Positions 1 through 9,415 of a DNA stretch of 64,000 nucleotides are shown here, piece by piece. The stretch covers positions 61,848 to 125,847 of the forward strand of contig CALUMX010000004.1 in assembly GCA_944321875.1 (NCBI GenBank). The letters run 5' to 3'. Numbering within the stretch: the stretch's first letter is position 1; every line of letters begins with the position of its first letter. The notes beneath the pieces are model-generated. The model had not been told where the DNA came from, ran no database searches, and was given only the letters and a program-made list of their open reading frames with translations. The position numbers and the translations under genes were made by a program. This stretch comes from an uncultured Muribaculaceae bacterium. Its GTDB lineage: Bacteria > Bacteroidota > Bacteroidia > Bacteroidales > Muribaculaceae.

Positions 1-67
1 TGCCGTAGCTTACCTGTTGTTCTATGCATTGGTAGGCAGCAAGGTTGTAAAAAGAGCAGACCGATAA
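1..67 (+). CDS. C-terminal end of a membrane protein (partial)
   Basis: An open frame enters from the left edge in frame 2 and stops with TAA at 65-67. The 21 visible residues contain a hydrophobic stretch (AVAYLLFYALVG) followed by a short basic tail (KVVKRADR), which is how the last transmembrane helix of an inner-membrane transporter or other polytopic protein usually ends. An intrinsic terminator follows at once, supporting a real gene end. The family cannot be named from this fragment. Confidence 0.55.
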   Translation, partial: AVAYLLFYALVGSKVVKRADR

Positions 68-87
68 ATAAGCACATTATAATACTA

Positions 88-118
88 AAGGGCGCCATTC
101 CTATGGTGCCCTTTTTTT
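88..118 (+). terminator. Intrinsic terminator after the partial membrane protein gene
   Basis: GGGCGCC (90-96) pairs with GGTGCCC (105-111), including one G-T wobble, around an 8-nt loop, and is followed by seven T residues. Confidence 0.8.
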
Positions 119-198
119 GTTCGGGATTTAAAAACCGTGACATGGTCCAAAGTATTGTTTTGGAACATGTTTTCGATTTGTTCTTTTTTAGCATTCGG

Positions 199-230
199 TT
201 TGAAAATGTAAAACATTTTTATTAATTTCG
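199..230 (+). promoter_or_regulatory. Bacteroidetes-type promoter of the transketolase gene
   Basis: TTTG at 199-202 and TAATTTCG at 223-230 are separated by 20 nt, matching the -33 TTTG / -7 TAnnTTTG consensus with one mismatch (TTCG for TTTG). Transcription would start about 20 nt before the ATG at 259. Confidence 0.6.
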
Positions 231-258
231 CAGTAGTAAAAAATCAACTTCCCAAAAT

Positions 259-2304
259 ATGTCAATGAACGCACAACAAATGAGTAAAGTGGCAGACAAC
301 CTCCGAATTTTGGAGGCTGCGATGGTCGAAGCTGCTAAATCCGGTCACCCCGGAGGATCTATGAGTGGAACAGACTATGTTAACACTTTGTATTCTAAAT
401 ATCTAATCTATGACCCCGATGATGCCGCATGGTTCGGAAGGGACCGCTTCTATTTGGACCCAGGACACATGTCTCCGATGCTGTATGCAGTGCTTGCCAT
501 GTGTGGCAACTATACCATCGAGGATTTAAAGAGTTTCCGCCAATGGGGAAGCCGTACTCCCGGCCATCCTGAATTGGATTTCACACGTGGAATTGAGAAT
601 GGCTCTGGTCCATTGGGACAAGGTCATGTCATGGCTGTCGGTTCTGCCATTGCGGAGCGTTTCATTGCATCGCGTTTCGGTGAAGTGATGGCTCATAAAA
701 CCTATGCTTTCATTTCCGATGGCGGTATTCAGGAAGAAATTTCACAAGGCGCCGGTCGTATTGCCGGCTATCTGGGCTTGAGCAACCTTATCATGTTCTA
801 TGACAGCAACAAGGTACAGCTTGCCACAATGGTAGACCAGGTTTCTGCTGAAGACACAGCGGCTAAATACCGTGCATGGAACTGGAATGTCATCGAAATC
901 GACGGTAACAATTCCGACGAAATATCAGCCGCCATTGAGGCTGCCTTGAAAGAAGACAAACGCCCGACGTTGATTATCGGTAATACGATTATGGGTAAGG
1001 GATGTGTTGACGCAGAAGGCAACAATTTTGAATTCCGTTGCAGCACTCACGGTAACCCAATCAGCAAGTCCGGCGCAAGCTATGAGAAAACAGTGGAAAA
1101 TCTCGGTGGTGACCCGCAAGACCCATGGAAGATTTTCGACGAAACAAAACAACTCTATGCAGAGCGTCGTGCAGCTTTGGTTGAGATTGTTAAAGAAAGA
1201 AAGGCAAAATATGCGGCTTGGGCAGCAGAAAACCCGGAAAAGGCTGCAGAACTTCAATCTTGGATTGACGGTAAGTTGCCGGCTATCGACTATTCAAAAA
1301 TTGAGCATAAGGCAAACATCGCAACACGTACGGCATCTGCCAACGTGCTGACGGCTTTGGGTGAGGCATTGGACAACATGATTGTTTCATCTGCCGACTT
1401 GTCCAACAGTGACAAGACTGAATCGTTTGTCAAGAAGGTAGGTGGTTTCATTACACCAGATAACTTAGGTGGCAAATTCCTGCAATCAGGTGTTGCCGAG
1501 TTGACAATGGCTTCTATTATGAATGGTATCGCCCTTCACGGAGGTTTGCAATGCGCATGCGGTACGTTCTTCGTATTCTCTGACTACATGAAGCCGGCAA
1601 TTCGTATGACAGCGCTGATGCGTCTTCCGGTTAAGTTCGTATGGACTCACGACTCATTCCGCGTAGGAGAGGACGGTCCGACTCACGAACCGGTTGAACA
1701 GGAAGCTCAAATCCGTCTGCTTGAGGAACTCAAAAACCACCTTGGCAAGAACAGCATGCTCGTGCTTCGTCCGGCAGACAGCGCAGAAACAACTATTGCC
1801 TGGAAGATGGCCATGGAGAATACCGACACTCCAACAGGTCTTATTCTGACCCGTCAGGATGTGGAAGACCTCCCATCAGCATCCGGCAACCGTTATGCAG
1901 ATGCATTGCAGATGGAAAAGGGTGGTTACGCAGTTGTTGAATGTGAAAATCCGGATATCGTATTGGTTGGTAATGGTTCTGACGTATTGCTGCTCGTGAA
2001 ATCAGCAGAACAATTGAAAGCTGAGGGTATCAATGCCCGCGTCGTTTCTGTTCCTTCTATCGGTTTGTTCATGGAGCAACCGGAAGAATACCGCAAGTCA
2101 CTCATTCCAGACAATAAGCCGGTTTACGGAAAGACTTCAGGCATCGCATCCACGCTGTTGCGTGTAGTAGGAACCAACGGCCGAATTGCAGGTTTGAATC
2201 ACTTCGGATATTCCGCACCTTACAAAGTATTGGAGCAGAAATTCGGTTTTACCGTTGAAGCAACATTGGCAGATATAAAGGATTATCTGGCAAGTGTAAA
2301 ATAA
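259..2304 (+). CDS. tkt: Transketolase
   Basis: Thiamine-diphosphate enzyme of the non-oxidative pentose phosphate pathway; it moves two-carbon ketol units between sugar phosphates in the cytosol. The 681 residues match a full-length transketolase (about 660-680). The N-terminal PP domain has the substrate/TPP histidine in KSGHPGGS (near residue 28), GSGPLGQGH, and a DGG...DSN stretch in the position of the usual GDG...N TPP/metal motif (here preceded by Ser). The central Pyr domain carries HDSFRVGEDGPTHEPVEQ with the catalytic glutamate, and a C-terminal transketolase domain follows. Several Met codons lie near the start (259, 265, 280); 259 is used because it is closest to the mapped promoter. 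It is monocistronic, bounded by terminators on both sides. The ribulose-phosphate epimerase of the same pathway is at 25818. Confidence 0.95.
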   Translation: MSMNAQQMSKVADNLRILEAAMVEAAKSGHPGGSMSGTDYVNTLYSKYLIYDPDDAAWFGRDRFYLDPGHMSPMLYAVLAMCGNYTIEDLKSFRQWGSRTPGHPELDFTRGIENGSGPLGQGHVMAVGSAIAERFIASRFGEVMAHKTYAFISDGGIQEEISQGAGRIAGYLGLSNLIMFYDSNKVQLATMVDQVSAEDTAAKYRAWNWNVIEIDGNNSDEISAAIEAALKEDKRPTLIIGNTIMGKGCVDAEGNNFEFRCSTHGNPISKSGASYEKTVENLGGDPQDPWKIFDETKQLYAERRAALVEIVKERKAKYAAWAAENPEKAAELQSWIDGKLPAIDYSKIEHKANIATRTASANVLTALGEALDNMIVSSADLSNSDKTESFVKKVGGFITPDNLGGKFLQSGVAELTMASIMNGIALHGGLQCACGTFFVFSDYMKPAIRMTALMRLPVKFVWTHDSFRVGEDGPTHEPVEQEAQIRLLEELKNHLGKNSMLVLRPADSAETTIAWKMAMENTDTPTGLILTRQDVEDLPSASGNRYADALQMEKGGYAVVECENPDIVLVGNGSDVLLLVKSAEQLKAEGINARVVSVPSIGLFMEQPEEYRKSLIPDNKPVYGKTSGIASTLLRVVGTNGRIAGLNHFGYSAPYKVLEQKFGFTVEATLADIKDYLASVK

Positions 2305-2330
2305 AGCAGTTCCAACATCGTGAAAATATG

Positions 2331-2373
2331 AAAGTGAAGAGAAGACATCAGACGCTTCTCTTCACTTTTTTTG
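2331..2373 (+). terminator. Intrinsic terminator of transketolase
   Basis: A perfect 14-bp stem (2331-2344 with 2355-2368) around a 10-nt loop ends in a run of T residues. Confidence 0.9.
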
Positions 2374-2437
2374 TCTAAAAAATTTTCTCCAAGAGAACTA
2401 TTTTATGTGTACAGTGTTTGTAAAACATATAATTACA

Positions 2438-2469
2438 GTTGATGAAATCTATTTTTTTTATTTACTTTG
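2438..2469 (+). promoter_or_regulatory. Possible promoter of the M16 protease gene
   Basis: GTTG (2438-2441) and TTACTTTG (2462-2469) are 20 nt apart; each differs from the Bacteroidetes consensus by one base. The predicted start lies roughly 20 nt before the ATG at 2496. Confidence 0.4.
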
Positions 2470-2495
2470 AGGTATAATTATCTAATAGATACAGT

Positions 2496-5309
2496 ATGAA
2501 AAAATATTTTCAAAAATTAATGATGGCGGCAGTAACCTTACTGTCGGTCGGTGCAGCTTACGCACAAAGTGATCCAATGATGGCACCATTGGAGGATAAT
2601 TCTGTACGCACCGGGAAACTCGAGAATGGTTTGACTTATTATATTCGCCACAACGAGTATCCTAAAGGACAGGCTAATTTCCATATTGCCCAAAAAGTAG
2701 GTGCCGTACAGGAAGAAGAAAACCAAAACGGTCTGGCTCACTTCCTGGAACACATGTGTTTCAATGGTACGAAAAATTTCCCGGGCAACAAGATTGTCAC
2801 TTGGTTGGAAACAAAAGGTGTGAAATTCGGTGTCAACCTCAATGCCTATACAAGTACAGACTTGACTGTCTATGAGGTAAAGAACGTGCCGGTAACCAAT
2901 ACTGAAGTGGTCGACTCCTGTCTTCTGATTCTTCACGATTGGTCAAACGCATTGACATTGGCAGATGAAGAAATCGAAAAGGAGAGAGGTGTCATCCACG
3001 AGGAGTGGCGACTTGGCAACGGCGCAATATCCCGTATTCTCAACCGTCAGGCTCCAACATTGTACCCAGGTACGAAATACGCGACACACAACGTTATCGG
3101 CACAATGGAAGTTGTCGACAATTTCCCTCCTCAATTGCTGAGAGACTATTACCACAAATGGTATCGTCCGGATTTACAGGGAATCATCGTAGTTGGTGAC
3201 ATTGACGTAGACCGCACGGAACAGAAAATTAAAGAAATGTTCGGTCCGATTAAAATGCCTGCAAATCCTGGCAAATTCGATTATCAGGTAGTAGCGGACA
3301 ACGACGAGCCGATTGTTATTTCCGACAAGGAAAAGGAAATGCCAGCCAACCTGCTTCTCGTAGCTCAGAAGTTTGACTTGCTTCCCCGCGAAATGCGTAA
3401 CACAAACACGGGACTCATCTTTGACTACATGCAGTCGATGTTCGATATAATGATGAACCAGCGTCTTACTGAAATTGCAATGTCAAACGACGCTCCGTTC
3501 TCAAGCTGCAGCGGCGGTTTCGGCAAATATCTTTATGCAAGCACTAAGGGCGCCATCACTCTGCAGGGTATTGTAAATGAGAAAGGAACAGACACTGCTT
3601 TGCGCGCCATCCTTACCGAATTGAAGCGAGTAAAGGAATATGGTTTCACAGCAGCTGAATACGACCGTGCCCGCACAGAGTATCTGAGCTCTTTGGAGAA
3701 ATCATTCAGCAACTTCGCTCAGGAAAAGAATGGTACTTTCGCTGAAATCTATATCCAGCACTTCATCGAGAACAACCCGATTGTTGCCGTTGATTATGAA
3801 TATGAATTCTTGCGTCAGGTTACCCCGATGCTTCCGGTAGAGCAATTGAATGCTTTCCTTAAAGAAATTCTGACAGACAAGAATCTGGTGGTTATGTCGC
3901 TCTGCCCTGACAAGGAAGGCGTGAAAGTTCCGACCGTTGATGAATTGAAGGCTGTTATCAACGAAGTGAAGGCGGCTCCGGTAGAAGCTTATGTCGACAC
4001 AACCGTCAACGAACCGCTTATCGCTACTGCTCCGAAAGCTGGTTCCGTAGTGTCTACGACAACCAATGATGCTCTCGGTTATACAGAGCTCGTACTCTCC
4101 AACGGCGCTAAGGTGATTTTAAAGAAGACCAACTACAAGGACGATGAGATTCTGTTCAACGCACAAAGCGAAGGTGGTGCATCTTTGTATGGCGCAGAAG
4201 ATTTTGCCAACTACACACTGGCTGCCGACATGGTGGAAATGATGGGTCTGAGCAAATTCTCTTATACCGACTTGCAAAAGATGCTTTCCGGCAAGCAAGT
4301 CTCTCTCTCTGCAAGCATCAACAACTACAGCGAAGCTATGTCAGGAAGCACAAGCGTTAAGGATTTGGAAACTTTGATGCAGCTTATCTATTTGAAGTTT
4401 ACACAACCGCGCGAAGATGAGGCTACATTCAACAACGTAAAATCAATGGTTCTCGGTCAGATGGAAAACATGGCACACGACCCGCAATTCATCTATCAGG
4501 ATTCATTGACACGCAAGCTCTATGGCCACCATCCGAAAGCTCTTGTATTGGATAAGGACGCAGTGGCAAAAGCCGACTACAACCGTATTCTGACAATCTA
4601 CAAGGAGCGTTTCGCCAATGCGGCTGACTTCACATTCTTCTTTGTCGGTAGCTTCGACATGGACCAGATGACAGAATTTGCCAAGACTTATATCGGTTCG
4701 CTTCCGGCATCTTCAGCAAGAGAAAAGGCAGTCAACGATGGTAAGGAAATGGTGAAGGGTATCGTTCGTGAGGAATTCCGCATGAAGTCTGAAAGCAACC
4801 TCTCAAAGATGGCTATGATTTGGAACGTGGATATGCCTTACACAATGGAAAACTCCGTTCTGGCAAGCATTACCGGTCAATTGATGTCTAACGAATTGCT
4901 TACACGCGTAAGAGAGGATGACGGCGCTGCCTACAGCCCATACGCTATGGGAGCGGCAACTTCTTCTTACAAGGACTTCGTAACCGTACAGACTATCTTC
5001 GAATTGAATCCTGACAAGAGCGCAACCAGCGAGAAAACAACGATTGACTGTCTTGAGTCACTGGCTCGCGACGTGAAAGACGAAGAGTTGGCAAAAATGC
5101 AGGAGTTCATGCTCAAGAAGTTTGAGGAAAATATCGTAGAGAATGGCTATTGGATGAACACACTGGTTAATTATGTAACAGAAGGTATTGACGGATATAC
5201 CAACTACAAAGCCTTCGTTTCAGGTTTGACAGAAAAGCAGATTGAATCATTCGTTGGCAAAATCATTAAAGCCAACAACCGCTTCGAACTGCTTCTCCTT
5301 CCAGAATAA
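2496..5309 (+). CDS. Secreted M16 (insulinase/pitrilysin) family zinc metalloprotease
   Basis: Large M16 peptidase of 937 residues, the length of the four-domain single-chain type. A Sec signal peptide (residues 1-24, ending AAYAQ) directs it to the periplasm. The inverted zinc motif HxxEH is HFLEH at residues 82-86, with the expected third ligand near E163 in EKERGVIHEE. The C-terminal half (from about residue 530) repeats the M16 fold without a second HxxEH, as is usual for the non-catalytic half. M16 enzymes cut oligopeptides in an enclosed chamber; substrate is unknown here. It is transcribed alone and ends at a shared terminator with the convergent esterase gene. A shorter M16 protein without a signal peptide is at 21734. 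Confidence 0.92.
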   Translation: MKKYFQKLMMAAVTLLSVGAAYAQSDPMMAPLEDNSVRTGKLENGLTYYIRHNEYPKGQANFHIAQKVGAVQEEENQNGLAHFLEHMCFNGTKNFPGNKIVTWLETKGVKFGVNLNAYTSTDLTVYEVKNVPVTNTEVVDSCLLILHDWSNALTLADEEIEKERGVIHEEWRLGNGAISRILNRQAPTLYPGTKYATHNVIGTMEVVDNFPPQLLRDYYHKWYRPDLQGIIVVGDIDVDRTEQKIKEMFGPIKMPANPGKFDYQVVADNDEPIVISDKEKEMPANLLLVAQKFDLLPREMRNTNTGLIFDYMQSMFDIMMNQRLTEIAMSNDAPFSSCSGGFGKYLYASTKGAITLQGIVNEKGTDTALRAILTELKRVKEYGFTAAEYDRARTEYLSSLEKSFSNFAQEKNGTFAEIYIQHFIENNPIVAVDYEYEFLRQVTPMLPVEQLNAFLKEILTDKNLVVMSLCPDKEGVKVPTVDELKAVINEVKAAPVEAYVDTTVNEPLIATAPKAGSVVSTTTNDALGYTELVLSNGAKVILKKTNYKDDEILFNAQSEGGASLYGAEDFANYTLAADMVEMMGLSKFSYTDLQKMLSGKQVSLSASINNYSEAMSGSTSVKDLETLMQLIYLKFTQPREDEATFNNVKSMVLGQMENMAHDPQFIYQDSLTRKLYGHHPKALVLDKDAVAKADYNRILTIYKERFANAADFTFFFVGSFDMDQMTEFAKTYIGSLPASSAREKAVNDGKEMVKGIVREEFRMKSESNLSKMAMIWNVDMPYTMENSVLASITGQLMSNELLTRVREDDGAAYSPYAMGAATSSYKDFVTVQTIFELNPDKSATSEKTTIDCLESLARDVKDEELAKMQEFMLKKFEENIVENGYWMNTLVNYVTEGIDGYTNYKAFVSGLTEKQIESFVGKIIKANNRFELLLLPE

Positions 5310-5333
5310 TGAATGTAGTCTTCTTATATAACA

Positions 5334-5366
5334 AAAAAAAGCGTCCGGCAATCCGGACGCTTTTTT
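5334..5366. terminator. Bidirectional terminator between the M16 protease and the esterase
   Basis: GCGTCCGG (5341-5348) pairs perfectly with CCGGACGC (5353-5360), flanked by seven A on the left and six T on the right, so it can serve both convergent genes. Confidence 0.9.
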
Positions 5367-5383
5367 GTCGCTTTTCTGTTGCG

Positions 5384-6598
<1,215 letters not shown>

Positions 6599-6608
6599 TT
6601 AGTACTTG

Positions 6609-6616
6609 CAAAGGTA
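6609..6616 (-). promoter_or_regulatory. -7 promoter element of the esterase gene
   Basis: CAAAGGTA on the plus strand is TACCTTTG on the minus strand, an exact TAnnTTTG match 29 nt before the start codon. No clear -33 TTTG lies at the right distance. Confidence 0.55.
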
Positions 6617-6652
6617 AATAAATTCGCATTTACGAAAATTTGCCATACAGCA

Positions 6653-6682
6653 GAGGCGGTGTCGTTGAAACGATACCGCCTC
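6653..6682 (-). terminator. Strong hairpin after the GH57 gene
   Basis: GAGGCGGT..CGTT and AACG..ACCGCCTC pair over about 12-14 bp with one mismatch. It lies 27 bases beyond the stop of the minus-strand operon. There is no clean T run, so it may be a 3'-end stabilising hairpin or a factor-assisted terminator. Confidence 0.5.
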
Positions 6683-6708
6683 CACATGAATAATCGAATG
6701 GATTTTAA

Positions 6709-8118
6709 TTATTCTTCGGTTTTCTTAGTAGTCTTTCTTGTCGTTGTTTTTTTAGCAGCCGACTTTCTGGTTGTTGTTTTCTTTGCCTTTGCTTCCTCTG
6801 CCGGAGCCTCGTCAACAACACTTGCATCCTTGATGGATTCCTTCAATGCCTTCAACTCTTTGTTGAGCTGAACAATCTCGCTCTCCTGATTCTTGATTGT
6901 AGTCAGAAGGGCATTCAACTCCTCATTCTCGATTGACAACGGGAACTGGCCTTCTACACGTACGATGAAGTCGGACAGTACATTCATATAGTTAGTGAAT
7001 GCCATATAAGGAGACTCATACGGGCTGAACAGGGAAGAACCGTCTCCGAAGTGTTTTGTGCTCATATAGAACAAGTGGTCGGAAGACTGCAAATAAGTCC
7101 AGTCCTGAAGCAAACGCTTGTCAGAGCACATCTGAATACGCTCAGCAACGGAATACAACTTGTTGAATGCTTCCCATTGAAGGTCGTTACCCAACCATGC
7201 GCTTGTATCGCGAGCCTCATCAGCGTCGGAAATCGGGTGGGTTACGGAAATCGTATCAACAGCGTTCAATTTTGCAGCTGCTTCTGAAGGCATCCAGAAT
7301 TCGATACCTTTTTCCTCGGCGAAGCGGGGCAGTGCCTTGATAAAATCGAAGATACCTGTTTCAGCCGGATGGAAACCACCGATAGTCTCGTAGCTGAGAG
7401 CAATGTTGGTGATTTGCTCTTCTCTCGGGCTTTGAGCAATCCATGACATGTACTTGTCGGCTGTCAACGGATACTCAAACCAAGTTGTGTTAGAGAAGTT
7501 CTTTGCAATATCTTCTGACAACTTCGCGTTGCGGAAAAGCAGCTTCATGTTAGGAGCACCTGCAGACGCATATACATAGTTCGGTGACTTCCAACCCAAG
7601 ATGTGCTTTGCACCTTCTGTAATGGTTGCGCTGAAGCCCATTTCTGCAATCAACGCTGCGATTTCGTCGTTGTAGATATATTCCGTATTCTTGAATACTT
7701 TCGGTTTCTGTCCGAACAACTCATAAATGAGGTTGTCGTGCATCTTCACCTGGCGATGGAATTCCTCAGGAGAAGAGAGTGATGCGAGAGAGTGGCTGTA
7801 AGGCTCTGAAAGGAACTCAACGCATCCGGTATTGACCAACACTTTCAATGAGTCGATAAACTCAGGTACATACTGCTGGAATTGCTCTATTGCTGTACCA
7901 GAGATAGAGAATGCTACTTTAAACTTCTTGCCGGATTCGTTAATCATGTCCAACAGCATCTTGTTGGCCGGAAGATAAGACTTCTCAGCCATGCGTGTGA
8001 TGATTTCATCATTGGCAAAGTCATCATAGTAATAGTGGTCATTACCAATGTCAAAGAAGCGGTAACGTTTCAGTCTAAATGGTTGGTGTATTTGAAAATA
8101 TAAACAGATTGCATTCAT
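6709..8118 (-). CDS. GH57 family alpha-amylase/glucanotransferase with a Lys/Thr-rich C-terminal tail
   Basis: Cytosolic glycoside hydrolase family 57 protein (469 residues, no signal peptide). The family signature HQP is at residues 11-13 (FQIHQPFRL), followed by the YDDFANDEI and FKNTEYIYND stretches seen in Bacteroidetes GH57 amylases. It is expected to hydrolyse or rearrange alpha-1,4-glucans. It is the last gene of a three-gene operon with a GT4 enzyme and a debranching enzyme, which fits intracellular glycogen or maltodextrin turnover. Residues about 395-437 include a predicted coiled coil (IKNQESEIVQLNKELKALKE). The last 33 residues are a highly basic repeat-like tail (KKTTTRK twice), reminiscent of histone-H1-like tails and not part of the GH57 fold. 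Confidence 0.9.
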   Translation of the reverse strand: MNAICLYFQIHQPFRLKRYRFFDIGNDHYYYDDFANDEIITRMAEKSYLPANKMLLDMINESGKKFKVAFSISGTAIEQFQQYVPEFIDSLKVLVNTGCVEFLSEPYSHSLASLSSPEEFHRQVKMHDNLIYELFGQKPKVFKNTEYIYNDEIAALIAEMGFSATITEGAKHILGWKSPNYVYASAGAPNMKLLFRNAKLSEDIAKNFSNTTWFEYPLTADKYMSWIAQSPREEQITNIALSYETIGGFHPAETGIFDFIKALPRFAEEKGIEFWMPSEAAAKLNAVDTISVTHPISDADEARDTSAWLGNDLQWEAFNKLYSVAERIQMCSDKRLLQDWTYLQSSDHLFYMSTKHFGDGSSLFSPYESPYMAFTNYMNVLSDFIVRVEGQFPLSIENEELNALLTTIKNQESEIVQLNKELKALKESIKDASVVDEAPAEEAKAKKTTTRKSAAKKTTTRKTTKKTEE

Positions 8119-8131
8119 AGCATTCTAAATT

Positions 8132-9394
8132 TTAATGATTGTTCAATAGTTTGTTGTAAATGTCGATTACTTTCTTTCCGGCCTTGCTCCACTTGATTTC
8201 GTTTACTTCCGCAATGCCTTCATTGCGCAGTTGCTTGTACATAGCCGGATAGGTAATGATAGAGTAGATAGCGTCGGCCATTGCGTCGATATCCCAGAAG
8301 TCTGTCTTAATCACATGATTCAGAATTTCCGCACAACCAGACTGCTTGGAAATGATGGACGGAGTACCCATCTGCATGGCTTCCAACGGAGAAATACCGA
8401 ACGGTTCGGAAACAGACGGCATGATATATACGTCGGATGCTTTCAGCATTTCGTAAACCTGCTTTCCTTTCTGGAATCCAGGGAAGTGGAAACGGTCAGA
8501 TATGTCTTTCTGAGCTGCCAGACGAATCATTTTTTCCATCATATCACCGCTACCAGCCATGACGAAGCGTACGTTGTGAACCTTCTGAAGCACCTTTGCA
8601 GCGGCTTCCACGAAGTATTCCGGACCCTTCTGCATTGTGATACGTCCAAGGAAAGTCACCACTTTCTCTTTCATGTGGTGCTCTTCGACATTTTTCAATT
8701 CATCGCTCAAAGGCTCTACCGCATTGTGGACAGTAGTCACCTTCTCCGGATTGATGCCGTATTTCTCAATCACAGTACGGCGGGTCAAATCGCTCACCGT
8801 AATGATGTGGTCGGCGTTAAGCATACCGTCACGCTCGATTCCGAAAACGGTAGGGTTGACATTTCCACGAGAGCGGTCGAAGTCTGTTGCATGAACGTGG
8901 ATAACGAGAGGCTTACCTGTCACTTGCTTTGCATGAATACCGGCAGGATAAGTCAACCAGTCATGGGAGTGAATGATATCGAAATCCAATGTGCGGGCAA
9001 TAACACCAGCTACGATTGAATAGTTGTTAATCTCTTCCAACAGGTTGTCAGGATAACGACCGGAGAACTCGATACAGCCGAGGTCGTTCACATTCATATA
9101 GTTGAAGTCGGCATAGATATGTGAGCGCAAGTCGAAATACAATTGCGGGTCCATAACATTACCGATGCGGGATTGTACATAATCCCATTCTGCATCTCTC
9201 CACGCAATAGGGGTGTTGCCGGCACCTATAATCCTGGCAAAACTTTTATCTTCATCGCCGTGAGGCTTCGGAATAACGAACGTAATGTCCATATTTCCAT
9301 TCTCAGCCATACCTTTCGTCAGACCATAACTGGCTGTTCCAAGGCCTCCGAGAATATGCGGTGGGAATTCCCACCCAAACATTAGGGCTTTCAT
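8132..9394 (-). CDS. GT4 glycosyltransferase, glycogen/starch-synthase-like
   Basis: 420-residue GT-B fold retaining glycosyltransferase. The N terminus has the glucan-synthase-type acceptor/donor loop FPPHILGGLGTASYG (residues 10-24) and IHSHDWLTYPAG. The C-terminal domain has GRITMQKG and the E-x7-E nucleotide-sugar motif (E330, E338 in SEPFGISPLEAM). Family GT4 members of this type build alpha-glucan from UDP- or ADP-glucose; in Bacteroidetes they lie in this gene order and are presumed glycogen synthases. It lies 21 nt after the debranching enzyme gene and 13 nt before the GH57 gene, so translation of the three is probably linked. The donor sugar cannot be decided from sequence alone. Confidence 0.88.
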   Translation of the reverse strand: MKALMFGWEFPPHILGGLGTASYGLTKGMAENGNMDITFVIPKPHGDEDKSFARIIGAGNTPIAWRDAEWDYVQSRIGNVMDPQLYFDLRSHIYADFNYMNVNDLGCIEFSGRYPDNLLEEINNYSIVAGVIARTLDFDIIHSHDWLTYPAGIHAKQVTGKPLVIHVHATDFDRSRGNVNPTVFGIERDGMLNADHIITVSDLTRRTVIEKYGINPEKVTTVHNAVEPLSDELKNVEEHHMKEKVVTFLGRITMQKGPEYFVEAAAKVLQKVHNVRFVMAGSGDMMEKMIRLAAQKDISDRFHFPGFQKGKQVYEMLKASDVYIMPSVSEPFGISPLEAMQMGTPSIISKQSGCAEILNHVIKTDFWDIDAMADAIYSIITYPAMYKQLRNEGIAEVNEIKWSKAGKKVIDIYNKLLNNH

Positions 9395-9415
9395 AATTAG
9401 AAAGGGTTACTAAGG

